Part shown: in pieces, positions 33,201 to 44,328 of the stretch
How positions within the stretch are numbered: position 1 is the stretch's first letter
How the letters are laid out: every line of letters begins with the position of its first letter
Assembly (NCBI GenBank): GCA_009801085.1
Contig: VNWV01000006.1
Coordinates: forward strand, 1,674,001-1,738,000
DNA: 64,000 bases
Source of the DNA: Lasiodiplodia sp. COLG20
Lineage: Eukaryota > Ascomycota > Dothideomycetes > Botryosphaeriales > Botryosphaeriaceae
Direction of reading: 5' to 3'
The notes under the pieces: model-generated
Seen by the model: only the letters and a program-made list of their open reading frames with translations
The model's database searches: none
What the model was told of the DNA's origin: nothing
Made by a program: the position numbers and the translations under genes

Positions 33201-35617
33201 GGCCATCGGCCGCACCAGGATCATCGTCACCCACCACGTCTCGCTCACGCTGCCGAAGACCAAGTTCGAGGTTTTCCTCAGCGGCGGCAGGGTCGAGCGC
33301 GCTGGCACCGTCGACTCCCTTCGCCGCACGGGCGAGCTGCAGGATATTCTCGAGGAGGAGCAGAATGAGGAGGCTATCGTGGATGGCGAGGCGCATCTCG
33401 ATCTCCCTAACGGCAATGGCCACGCGGCTCGGCGTCGTAGCTCGGCGTTCCATAGGAGGCCGAGCGCTGCGTCTATGGGTGAGAGCGGTGGTGATGCGCT
33501 GGTTCGGTACCTTTCTCGGACGAGCGAGCGGTCGGACTTTATCGACGATGGTGGACATGTGGAGTACGACATCAAGGAGCCGGCCAAGAAATTCGTCGAA
33601 GAGGAGACGAAGATGAAAGGGAAAGTGCTTTGGTCTGTCTACATGCAGTACGTCAAGGCTGGCGGTGGTTACTGGTTCTGGGCTGGCATTGTATTGGCAT
33701 TCTGCGCTATTCAGGCGTTGATCTTGGGGAGAGTGAGTCGGAACTTCCATCATGGTTCTGTTACACAGTTTTGATGCTAACTTTGAGATCCGCAGTCATG
33801 GTGGCTTACCATCTGGACCAGCCAGTACAAAACTCAGTCAGAGCCTGCCAAGACGTTTGTCGCCTCTGTCCTGCAGCACCCGATGATCCATAATGTCCGC
33901 ACGCCGTACAATGCCCAGACGCTCACCAGGAGTACGAAATTCTACGTTGGCATTTATGTGCTAATTTCTTGTACCATCTCCCTGTGTGGTGCAGCGCGCT
34001 ACTTCTGGGTCTACTGCGGTTCGATCCGCGCCAGTCGTAAACTGTTCGACGACTTGACGTACGCTGTACTGCGAGCGCCGCTGAGGTGGCTTGATACAGT
34101 GCCGACGGGCCGCGTGCTGAACAGGTTTACGGCGGACTTCAGCACTTTGGATCTCGAGCAGGCAAACGCTTTCTCCTTCATGCTTTTTAATCTGCTCATG
34201 GTTATAGGTATCGTGATTGCTGGGTAAGTGAGATGCTTTTCATCCTTGAGCTAAAGTACTGATGAGTCCTAGTATGATGGTCACTCCAGTCATGATCCTA
34301 TTCGCGATCATCTTGCTGGCCCTTTGCGTCCGCTACGCACTTTACTACCTCGTCGGCGCACGCGAGACCAAGCGCTTGGAGAGTCTGGCCAAGAGTCCTG
34401 TATTCGAGCTCTTTGGTGCCGCTCTCTCTGGCCTTGGTACTATCCGTGCTTTTGGCAAGACGGACGACTACATCAACGCCATGTTCGCCAAAATCGACAT
34501 GCACGGGCAGACAATGATGTACATGTGGGCGTTCAACCGCTGGCTGACTTTCCGGCTGGGCGTGGTCGGGGCCGCCTTCGCCGTGGCCATGGCGGCGCTC
34601 ATCGTCTCTCTCAACATCGACGCGGCACTGGCAGGCTTCGCCATCGGCTTCACGCTCGAGTACTCAATCGCGGTCGTGTGGATGCTGCGGCAGTACGCCA
34701 TCGTCGAGCTGTCCATGAACGCCGTCGAGCGCATCCTCGAGTACTCGGAGATCGTAATCGAAGACCAAGAGGGCGCCGACGCGCCCGCCCACTGGCCGGC
34801 CGAGGGCCGCCTCGAAGTCGATGACCTGGTCGTCTCGTACGCCTCGGACCTGGAGCCCGTGCTCAAGGGCGTGTCGTTCGCCGTCGCGCCCAACGAGCGC
34901 GTCGGCGTCGTCGGCCGCACCGGCGCGGGCAAGAGCAGCCTGACGCTCGCCCTGTTCCGCTTCCTCGAAGCCCGCCGCGGAAGCATCACCATCGACGGCG
35001 TCGACATCGCCAACGTCAAGCTCGAGGACCTCCGCTCCCGCCTCGCCATCATCCCCCAGGACCCCGTCCTCTTCTCCGGCACCGTCCGCTCCAACATCGA
35101 CCCCTTCGCCGAGCACGACGACCGCGAGCTGCGCGAAGCGCTAGAGCGCGTGCACCTTGTCTCATCGGCGGAGGAATCGTCGTCTGATGACAACGAGGGC
35201 GAGGATGGCGTCAACAAGAACCCCTTCTCGTCGCTCTCGACGACCATCTCGGAGGGCGGCTCGAACCTGTCGCAGGGCCAGCGCCAGCTGCTCTGCCTCG
35301 CCCGCGCCATCGTCGCCCGCCCGAAGGTCATGATCCTCGACGAGGCGACGTCGGCTGTCGACAAGGCTACCGACGCGCTCATCCAGCGGAGCGTGCGCGA
35401 GGAGTTCAGCGATAGCACGCTCATCGTTATCGCGCATCGTCTTAGCACCATCGCCGACTTCGATAGGATCTTGGTGCTTGGCGAGGGTAAGGTTGTCGAG
35501 TTTGGAAGCCCGAGGGAGTTGTTGGAGAAGGAGGATGGCGCGTTCCATGGGATGGTGGAGGATAGTGGTGAGAGGGAGGTGCTGAGGGAGATTATTTTGG
35601 GGGAGGGCAGGGAATAA
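30222..35617 (+). CDS. Full-length ABC-C (MRP/Yor1/Ybt1-like) transporter
   Basis: Model: 30222..30644, 31003..31985, 32040..32127, 32185..33732, 33796..34223, 34273..35617; 1604 residues, every junction in phase. The 358-nt first intron is long for this window, but its acceptor has a CTGAC branch site 13 nt upstream. Order: N-terminal helices (TMD0-like), TMD1 with an acidic Glu/Asp insert (GDSEGEEEDEEKDGED), NBD1 (Walker A GRTGSGKT 679-686, LSGGQ 790-794, LVMDD with Asp where the catalytic Glu is expected), Ser/Arg linker, TMD2, NBD2 (GRTGAGKSS 1371-1379, LSQGQ 1489-1493, ILDEA 1511-1515, AHRL H-loop). A degenerate NBD1 with a canonical NBD2 is typical of ABCC. NBD2 carries an acidic insert (SSAEESSSDDNEGEDG). 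It probably exports conjugates or drugs at the plasma or vacuolar membrane. The first Met (30222 or 30225) is uncertain. Confidence 0.93.
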
Positions 35618-36513
35618 TGAGGGTAGAAGTGTGAGGTGGCTGTAGAAAAGTTATCAGGTCGGGCAGAGAAATTGGTCTGTAAAGTATTTTGTTTGTTTCT
35701 TGCTTGTGTATCTCGGTGTTCGTGTTAGATGAGAAAAGAAGAATCCCAGGGCATTCATTGATATGTAGGAGCTTCCTCGATGATTTTGCGACTCGAATGA
35801 GCGGTCGCCCATAGTTGATCGTCCTGATCAATCCTGTACACATTGCTGCCAGTTCGGAAAAAAAATAAAAAGGCGACGTATCACGGTGAGAAAAGGCAAA
35901 AAGGAAAGCTTATCTACGCCGTATCGGTCAAGCCTCGTCAATAGCTTCCGGTTCTCATAAGGACCCGGAGGCGATATTGGCCGAGGCGACCTGACGTCCA
36001 CCTATGTCTTTTCAACTAGGGGGTCATCGCTTTAAAACCTTCTGCCCAGACCGAATTAGGAAGTGATTCCCAATTAGGCAATGCCTGGTGACCATAAGTG
36101 ACCTCCGCAATACTTTTAGGCACAGATCGATCCGACCACTTATGGATTTTGATGCAAGGAAATTTGCACTTATCATATTTAAACTTCCTATCATGCCTAG
36201 ATGCCCAATTTTTTTTTTCTCCGTCGTTCGATATGGAGCCAACGAGAATACGACGAAGAGAAGCATAACTTATTGATTCACTGTTGGTCCTTTCGATTCA
36301 GTGTAGGCGAAAGTCGCACACGCGGTGGAGAGCACAGTTGAACCTGATGCCGCAATGGAGCGTGGATGTGGAGCCGGAATCATGATGCTCCTTTCCATTC
36401 GACTATGCGTAGAATTACAAAAACCTAACCCAGATGCGCGCCGTACGCATGCAGCCAGCAGCCATATTTTACACCTTTCCCTGAGCTCTCATCTTGCGCG
36501 CTCATCCGATTGT
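35618..36513. other. Intergenic: convergent 3' flanks (ABC transporter and uS8m)
   Basis: About 900 bases between two convergent stops, with several homopolymer runs (A-run at about 35860, T-run at about 36210). No coding unit or RNA gene recognised. Confidence 0.5.
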
Positions 36514-37089
36514 TTATATCACCCTGCACAGCACCATGCCTCCCAGCTTCTTCTCCACGCACTCCCTCGCTTCAAAGATTCCCCTGTCCGTAGTGACGAA
36601 GAGACACTCTCCAGGCTTCGTAAGGCCCTTAACCTGGCCGGCCTCATATCCTCTCACGATAGTGCCCAGATCATGCGAGTTGAGCCATATCCGCTTTGTG
36701 GGCTTGCTGATGAGCGACATGCGGTTGAGAACAGGCTCGTTGTTCCAGTACTTCAGGCCCAGCCATAATCTCTGCAACGCCCTGTTCTTTGGGATCTTAT
36801 CCTCCGTCAACTTCTCCGTTTTCACATTAACGCCTGGTCGAGGGTAGGCCTTCCACGGCTCCTCCGCCAGCACCTCGTCGGTGATTTCGCTCAAGGGCGG
36901 CTCCCGGAGCGCGAAGGATGGCGGTGGTACGGGACCGCCCGGCTGGACGGTGGAGATGAAGCCTTGCTTCTGTAGACCGAGGGCCAGCGTCAGGTGCAGC
37001 TTGGTGAGCGGGATGGAAGTCAGGCCCAGCCGGCCCTTGGACGCGTTTTGCAGATGCGAGCAGACATGGGCGAGTCCGACGAGCGACAT
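36514..37089 (-). CDS. mrps8: Mitochondrial small-subunit ribosomal protein uS8m
   Basis: Single exon, 191 residues from ATG at 37089. The start MSLVGLAHVCSHLQNASKGR matches the fungal uS8m opening (S8 N-terminal helix that packs on 16S-type rRNA helix 21). A central insert rich in Pro/Glu follows (REPPLSEITDEVLAEEPWKA). The S8 C-terminal domain follows: RLWLGLKYWNNEPVLNRMSL, SKPTKRIWLNSHDLGTIVRG, KPGECLFVTTDRGIFEAREC and the final LGGMVLCRVI, the conserved S8 ending. It assembles early in the mitoribosomal small subunit in the matrix. An upstream frame extension is rejected because the S8 fold begins at this Met. It is divergent from the proline-rich gene 502 bases away. Confidence 0.93.
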   Translation of the reverse strand: MSLVGLAHVCSHLQNASKGRLGLTSIPLTKLHLTLALGLQKQGFISTVQPGGPVPPPSFALREPPLSEITDEVLAEEPWKAYPRPGVNVKTEKLTEDKIPKNRALQRLWLGLKYWNNEPVLNRMSLISKPTKRIWLNSHDLGTIVRGYEAGQVKGLTKPGECLFVTTDRGIFEARECVEKKLGGMVLCRVI

Positions 37090-37591
37090 GGTCGGTGAAT
37101 CGTGGCGCGCGGCGCGACGGATTGGTGGTGGTGGTGGTGGTTGGGTTTTCGGGCGCGAATTGAGCAGGGCCCCGCAGCGGGCAGCGGTGAATGGCAGCTG
37201 CGGTGGCAAGGGCGGCAGCGCAGAGCTTGGACGCGCGGTGTCGGTGAGCGGGCGGGCGGCTCGAATTGGCGATGGAACGATGAGGTCTGGATAGCGTTGA
37301 TGGGCCAAAATTTCGGAGGAGCTCGCGACGGAGCGTCACCGCCTGCGGATCGGCGGCTGCTTGGCGGCGCGTGCGGCTGATTGGCCGAGTAGGCGCCTCG
37401 ACCCGCGAGACCCTTCCAGCTCCAAGAATAGTGTCGCACAGAGTGCCCGCTTTCCACGAGCTGACTTTCTGGCACCTGAAGTTTGTCTAGGCCTCCCCCT
37501 TCTCTGTATATCTTCACCCTCCGCTTGCTTTCTTTTTCCCACCTTGTTTCAGCGCCGGCCGCTTCGTTCGCAGTGATACCCCGCGCCCAAC
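37090..37591. promoter_or_regulatory. Shared divergent promoter region (mrps8 / proline-rich gene)
   Basis: About 500 bases between two head-to-head starts. It contains a CCA/TGG microsatellite-like run (about 37121-37140) close to the mrps8 start and a C/T-rich leader before the plus-strand gene. Promoter role inferred from orientation. Confidence 0.5.
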
Positions 37592-39202
37592 ATGCCGCAG
37601 CAACCTGGCGAGCAGTCTCTCTGCACGCTGTGAGTTTCGCAGCTCCGTCTGAGCTCAGCAGCCTGATCTGACCCGCCGTAGCTTCGCAGACATCCACTAC
37701 TACTTCAGCCACCCGAACGCGAAGCCCGTCCACCACCGTTTCGACAAGAGCTCTTACGTCTACCTCTACTACAACCCGACCGAGCGCCGCGGCCGCATTG
37801 AGATCGCCAATTATGCCGGCACTCCCGACCAGGACGCCTTCATGGGCTGTGAGTGCCCAGGTGTCAGCCCGGCCTAATCCCTGGCTAATTCGTGCTGCCG
37901 TCAGATCTCGACACCGTCCAGGTCAATCGCACCCATAAGCAGCCTAATCTCTTCACCATCACCGTCGATCCCTCCAATGCGGGGAGCACGCCCAGCTCAC
38001 CTCAGCAAGACTACTCGCAGTGGCACCTTCCCGCCCCCGATCAGCGCAACGAAGGCAAATACATGTTTAAGCTGCACACCGTCGACATATATCTGTGGAC
38101 TGAGAACGACGCGAACACACTCGTGAGCCTGCTGCAACAAGTCTTGCAACCCCACCAGTTGAGGATACTGGACGCTCCCACCCACAAGAGTCGGCACTCC
38201 GAACACTCCGAAACCATGAGCCCGGTCGTCAAGAAGCTCGAGCAGATGGCCGTCTCCAACCCCCACCAGTACCGCAGCACCAGCGTGAGCACCACTCAAT
38301 CGTTCCCTGGGCCTCCAACAATGCCCGCATCATCGTTGGGGGAATCTCCGCAGGAGCCTGCATCATACGCACCCATGGCATACAACCCGGCAGCTCCCGC
38401 CGCGCCTGAGCCTATTTCTCACCGCGAGAAGACTCCGCCGCCTCCGGACGCGGAGATGGGAACGGGCCTGGCCGCCGCTGCCACACACGAGGACGGTGCG
38501 GCGGCCTACGGCATGCAGCAGCAGCACCACGGCTCGTACCAGCAACACCAGCCCTACATGCCCGGACCCCCGTCCGCAACCCACGGCTCCTTCCCGCCGC
38601 CTCCCGCCCTGGGACCGACGCCTACGCAGATCCAACGCGCCTCCACCACGACGGGCTCGTTCCCGCCTCCGCCGCCGCCGCAGAACGGCGGCACCCCGCC
38701 GTACTCGCAGTCCTTCGCCCCGCCGCCCAGCGCCGCGCCCTACGGCCAGACGCCCACCCCGACCCACCCGGGCATGCAGCGCCAGGCCACCCTGCCCGCC
38801 GGCTACCCCGGCTACAACCCGCAGGCACAACAAACTCAACCGCAGTACGCCAACTACCCGCAGTCCCCCGGCTACGCCCCCGTGCAGTCCCCCGGCATCT
38901 CGACGCCGCTCCAGTCCCCCGGCTACGCTGCGGCCGCGCCGTCGCCCGGCATGCCGCCCCCCGGCGGCTTCGCGCAGTACTCGTACGGCCAGCCGACGTC
39001 GCAGCCGCAGAGCCAGGCCGAGACGTACGCCGTGCACGGCCAGCTGTACCGTCCGACGGAGCAGGAGGCTAGCATACGCGGCCACGATAGGCCTGGGCAG
39101 CCGGGGCCGGGCGCCGCGCCTCCGGGGAAGTTTGAGCAGAGGGTGGATCGGGTGGAGAAGGGGGTGAGTAAGTTTTTGAAGAGGTTGGATAAGAAGTTGT
39201 GA
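37592..39202 (+). CDS. Conserved Pro/Gln-rich protein, unknown function
   Basis: Three exons: 37592..37629, 37682..37848, 37905..39202; 500 residues with phase kept. The N-terminal about 145 residues are a compact, probably folded domain (FADIHYYFSHPNAKPVHHRF, SYVYLYYNPTERRGRIEIAN, LHTVDIYLWTENDANTLVSL, LLQQVLQPHQLRIL). The rest is low complexity: Pro/Gln/Tyr/Gly-rich with SPGY-type repeats (QSPGYAPVQSPGISTPLQSP) and polyproline runs. It closes with a short basic, amphipathic helix (FEQRVDRVEKGVSKFLKRLD) that could bind membranes or RNA. The layout resembles adaptor proteins of trafficking or RNP condensates, but I do not recognise the family and assign no function. Short first exon (38 nt). 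Confidence 0.82.
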
Positions 39203-39858
39203 TCTGGGGAATGAATGGATAGATCGGCATGGTTGAAAGTGGATGGAGGAAGAAGGATTTTTTGCGGGCTTCTTTGTTTTTCTTCTTGTTACTTGCTTTC
39301 TCGAGTTCGGTTTTTGTGCGTTGCGTTCAGCTGCCGAATAATACCCCCGATTGCCTGCTATTTTTGTGTGAGCTTTTTTGTCTTTTGCGCCTTTTTGTAT
39401 AGGATGTTGGGTAGGCATAGGAGATAGGTAGTGTAAAATCGTCGAATGGTTTCCCGTACTTGTCAATGCTGGGAAATGATCGGTTCATTTGTTAGAGACT
39501 CTTGTAAAGACGATTGGTTGAACTCGAAGTGGGGGTGCTTTTTTGCCGCCGTAATTTGCAGGATGCATGTAAGCAGTGCCAAGATCCAGCTGCCTTCCAA
39601 CCTTCAGCCTCATCTCCTCTGCTTCTACAAACATCCCTCAGCTTTCACCTGCCTTTGGCTTTGCCGTACCTTATGTGGTCGGGTCTTGTGAGTTACAGAT
39701 GTACCGGCTGCGGTATTATTGAACTAACCATCATTATTGCAGTGTTCAGCGCCATAATCTATTGCCAGCCTCAATTCCCCGGAAGAAACTCAGCCTTCTC
39801 CGTACTTGAATCGTCAACCATCGAACCGAGATGAACATGCATCGCATATTTGGTGAAG
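39203..39858. other. Intergenic between Pro/Gln-rich gene and NACHT gene
   Basis: About 650 bases: T-rich 3' flank of the upstream gene (about 39255-39400) and the presumed promoter of the hydrolase-NACHT gene. No gene seen. Confidence 0.45.
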
Positions 39859-42800
39859 ATGGTATCTGAAGCAGAAATAACCTTTCGCTTGAGGGGCATA
39901 CCCGGAAACTTTTCGAAAAGTAAAGTCAAAGACCTTGTCAGGACGCAGCTACCCCTTGAGGATGCTATCCGGGTGACGGTTCGCTCCCTTGCATGCAACC
40001 CAGTACGGGAACATGAGAAGGTGGCGACCTTGAACTTTACAAGTCTGCCCGCCTTACTGTCTGGCAAACGAGAGCACTTTCTGGACTTTGAGCTGGATGA
40101 CGAGGATGGCCGACTTGAGTTCGATACTCACTTTGAAGGTTTCACTCCGCTTCATTCTGCACAGGACGAGGACTGTGAATTTGAGTATGTCTAATTGGCA
40201 ACCGGCTATTGCGTTACTTTGCTCAACGATGACAGTATTGTCGCTATCAGCGGACTGAACGGACACGCGTTCGGCTCTTTCAAGCAAAAGGGACATATCC
40301 ACATGTGGCTCCGAGATGATCTCCCAAAGGATTTCCCAAGAGCAAGGATCTTCATATATGGCTATGAGACGCGAGGGGCATCGATTCAAAACATCTATGA
40401 TGTCGCAAATACATTTCGATCTCGTCTGAATGCCATCAGAAGATATTCGACAGTAAGTCGTCAACCATTCTAATAGCCAGCACAACCTAACATACCATAG
40501 ACGCGTCATCCGAGGGCTTTAGTAATCGTGGCACATAGCTTAGGGGGAATCGTTGTGAAAGCGGTGAGTAATATGCTAGGACTTTTGTTTTCTATACGCT
40601 AATCGTTGCAGGCGGTTAACGCCATGAGAGAGAGCAACGAGGCGCGTGATCGAACGAATCTCCAATCTTTGCGCAGTATCCTCCTTTTTGGGGTTCCGAA
40701 TCACGGTATGAACATCGAGTCCCTAGTGCCAATGATCCACGAGAGTGCAAGAAGAACACTTCTCTACCCTCTCGATGCCAACAACTCCCCGACATTACGC
40801 GAGATTGGGCAAAGGTTCGTCACAGTCACTCATAGTATCCCTGACTTCGAATCCTTTTACTTTTACGAGACGATGGAATCACCCACTGCAACAATAGTAC
40901 GTTAAGCCCTTCTCGGAAGCATGACAACTCACCAACGAGACATTCGGCAGGTTGAGGGACAATGGCAAATGAGTGGACCACCGGCAGTATTGGTTTCGGT
41001 TTCTTCAGCAACTCACGGAACGCCTCATGATGACCTCGGTCACCGAGTTATCCCAGTCAATCACACACACAGGGATCTCGTGAAATTCACCGGAGCCCAT
41101 GATGACGTATATCAGACAGTCTTGGATAGACTGAAAGCGACCTTGGAGGACTCTCAAGGATGTCTACAAAGTCACTGTTAGTCATCTGCGTCTCAAATTG
41201 CCTGATCAAATGCAAATAATTGTCGTCCAGGTCCTCAGCTGGGTGAATTAGAACGAAGTAAGATCCAAGGCAACGATTATGCTGAAATCTTCAAACATAA
41301 TTGACATCATATAGGCTGTCTCCAGTCGCTTGCATTTTCAGAGGAGGGCTGGAGAGAAGATGATATCACCAATGCAGAAGGGACCTGCTCATGGGTCCTA
41401 AATCATCCTAACTTCACGTCGTGGCTTGAAGACCCTCAGGGACTTCTATGGGTCTTAGGAAACCCTGGCTCCGGGAAGTCAACCCTCATGAAATACGTCG
41501 TGCAGCACCGAAGACAGAATCAGATTTTCGGCCTCAACGAAGTTATTGCGGCATTCTTCATACACGGACGCGGTCACGAGTTACAGAAATCTCCGCTGGG
41601 GCTGTATAGATCGCTTCTGCATCAAATACTGCCCCATCTTCCAACTCATTTGGCGGATCTCACTACCAGGTATTTGGAGAAAAAGGTACTGACAGAGGGA
41701 AGAGATGAACGAAACATTTGGAGAATGCAAGAACTTCGGCAGTTTTTTATCAAGGTCCTTCCCCAAGCCTGTCATCGACGATCGGTGGTCTTATTTGTGG
41801 ACGCCCTTGACGAGATGGGAGAAGAAAATGCGGTGAACATCATCAGGGACTTCGAGAAAGTCACTACAAGCCTAAATGACCCCATGGCAACACTCAAGAT
41901 ATGCTTTTCCTGCCGATACTACCCCGTGCTTCGGACCACGACGAAGCTCTCAGTATTAGTCGAGAGGGAGAATGGTCAAGACATCGCCAGGTTTGTCGAA
42001 GGCTACTGGGAGCTCAACGATCTATCAGAGCCGGGGAGAACCCAGTTGCAGAAAATGATAATCGGTAAAGCTCGGGGTATCTTCCAGTGGGTCACCATCG
42101 TCTTGGGCCAGATGATGCGACTGCGAAGGAATGGAAAGACTACGCAACAGATGATTGCAATATTACGCCAGGTCCCAGAACGACTAGAGGACTTGTACAG
42201 GTCCCTTCTGCATGATGATGACGAGGACGACAGAGACCAAACAATCAAACTCTTCCAATGGGGGCTCTTCTCGGAACGGCCACTATCTGTGATTGAGCTT
42301 CGAGAGGCTCTGGCTCTTGACGCGTCGATGGATCTCAAGTCAATTTCCGACGTTCGAAGCAGTCCCCTTTACGCTGAGAATGTAGAAGACATGCCACTCG
42401 TTATCAGCAATCTTTCTAAAGGGCTGATGCAAGTTATTGTACATGATGATGGGCTCAAGCGTGTTGAATTCATACATCAATCTGTTGTAGATTATCTCAA
42501 CGATGGAGGCCTGGATGGACTGGGAATCGCCGACGAGATGACTGCTGCAGTCCGTGGAAATTTTCAGATATCCCGATCTTGTATCAAATACCTTCGGATG
42601 GACGAGCTCGAATCCAGGACCCTCTCGCTTGGAAGCTATACACATTGGTCTCTTGAGCTAAGCGATGGTGTATATGACGTTGAGGGAATTCTAGACATGT
42701 TCCCTCTCTCATATTATGCCATGACCTTCTGGTTACTTCACGTCACAAGAGTCAAAAACGATGGGCTCAGGCAACTTGACCTTCTTGACCTTTTACCTTG

Positions 42801-44094
42801 GCAACGTCAGACCGATAAACTGCCTCCACTACTCGCCCTGTATAACCGTGGACTTCCTGTTGGTAAGGCTAGAAATGAAAAAGGCTTATTTGGAATTCCC
42901 ACCGGATGCTTGAATCTGATAGAAGAAAACTATAAAGGTAACATTGACCAGTACCGTAGGGCAACCCATCTTTGGACAGATTTTCATCCCAGGACGGCCC
43001 CATACGTGCCGTCACGAGAATTCCGATTCCCAGGCGACATGAAAGGCATTCGATGGCGTTGCGAAAATCTCTTCCATGTCTTGGCATTCGCCGGAATTAC
43101 CACTGTCCAAGATGAAATGATGAGGCGCCAGCCGTCGGTCCAGCTTTGGGCGGATTCTTCGACATTTTCATCCCTCCATTACGCTTTAATTGGACATAAC
43201 GAAGCCTCGATGGAGAGGAACTTCGAAAGTTGGATTTCGCAGATACGAAGGCCCACTCTTGGTGCAAATATTGCCTCTACGCTTTTCACTGTGACCGCAC
43301 TACAACGGGAAGAGTTCACCCGCGCCATCTTCCGTGCTGATATATCTTCCGAAAGCTTAATCGAAGCTCTTCACTATGCTTCATACCCTCCTACCTTCTA
43401 TCCAGACGACTCTTCGAGCATGGCGTTTCTCCTTCAAGGGTTAGCACAATACGGCACGAGTTGGCAAGTTCCGGTCAATGCTATACTTTCCGCCCATGCA
43501 ATATCCCGGAACGAGCAGAGCCTAACTTCTTTGTTTTTGAAATGGAGCCTGCATCCACTTTACGGGCGTTCTTTCTACGAGTTCCATCCTTTTTGGCGAA
43601 GCCTGAATAAATGGGACAGTGATGCTGCATTAAAAAGAAGGGCGCCGATTTACGCTGCACTTGCATGCGGCTACGCGAAGGAAGAGCGACATGTAGATGG
43701 AGACCACCCAGAAGAAGTACAACGGACGATATGTGAGAGTATAATCGACAGCTTTATGTCTGATACTTTGTCTGGACCTATCTGGCGAGCATCCGCACAA
43801 GCTCTACTAGGAGCAGCTGTGCGCGAAAACTATCCTGAACTGGTTGGTAAATTGCTCTCTACTGGAAAGTTTGACCCAAACTCTGGGAGCTTTGTTTGTG
43901 CGTCACCAATAATCCATGCGGCAATCCATGGATACGAGATAGTCGCGAGTCTTCTGTTGGCATCCAATGGCATTGAAGTAGATGCTGTGGATACTCATGG
44001 CTGGACTGCTTTCCACCATGCTACCGAAATTGGACACCATAGACTCGCTGAGATTCTTAAAGCAGCTAAAGGCTCAGGAAGATGTCAGGATTAA
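39859..44094 (+). CDS. Alpha/beta-hydrolase - NACHT NTPase - ankyrin protein (NLR-like)
   Basis: Seven exons: 39859..40184, 40236..40452, 40501..40563, 40612..40896, 40951..41176, 41231..41257, 41315..44094; 1307 residues, phase correct throughout, one 27-nt exon. Order: about 105-residue N-terminal extension; lipase/esterase-like alpha/beta hydrolase (about 110-345) beginning VAISGLNGHAFGSFKQKGH, nucleophile Ser194 in VIVAHSLGGIVVKA, candidate histidine near 335 in VNHTHRDLVKF; linker; NACHT with Walker A GNPGSGKST (430-438) and Walker B VVLFVDALDEMG (539-550); winged-helix/helical region; and only about two ankyrin repeats at the C-terminus (PIIHAAIHGYEIVASLLLAS, GWTAFHHATEIGHHRLAEIL). This is the fungal NLR plan: enzymatic effector, NTPase switch, repeat sensor. 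Family members act in non-self recognition and cell death; the trigger here is unknown. Confidence 0.92.
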
Positions 44095-44328
44095 TCGAAT
44101 ATCTTGTAACCTTTTTGTTTCAAGAATCAATCCGATGTTAGCTGGTTGGTACATGTAGTCGTCTTAACACGAGATATACATATGAAGATCATGGCGAATA
44201 ATGAAACGAAAAAGTTGCATGCGCTTCAGGAGATGACTGCTTCAGCCAGTGGCAGTTCAGCAGACCTCCGGCTTCTTTCTTTGAATAAAATTTCGGATTT
44301 GGTTTCTTGGGCCTTTTATCACTCCACC
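44095..44328. other. Short spacer between NACHT gene and HET pseudogene
   Basis: About 230 bases. 3' flank of the NACHT gene; no gene seen. Confidence 0.4.

Noticed and set aside
34468..35451. 327-codon minus-strand open frame
   Set aside because: Lies wholly antisense to TMD2/NBD2 of the ABC transporter and is Ser/Arg/Thr-rich without features.
38363..39466. 367-codon minus-strand open frame
   Set aside because: Antisense to the Pro/Gln-rich gene; low-complexity Arg/Gly/Leu composition expected of a shadow.
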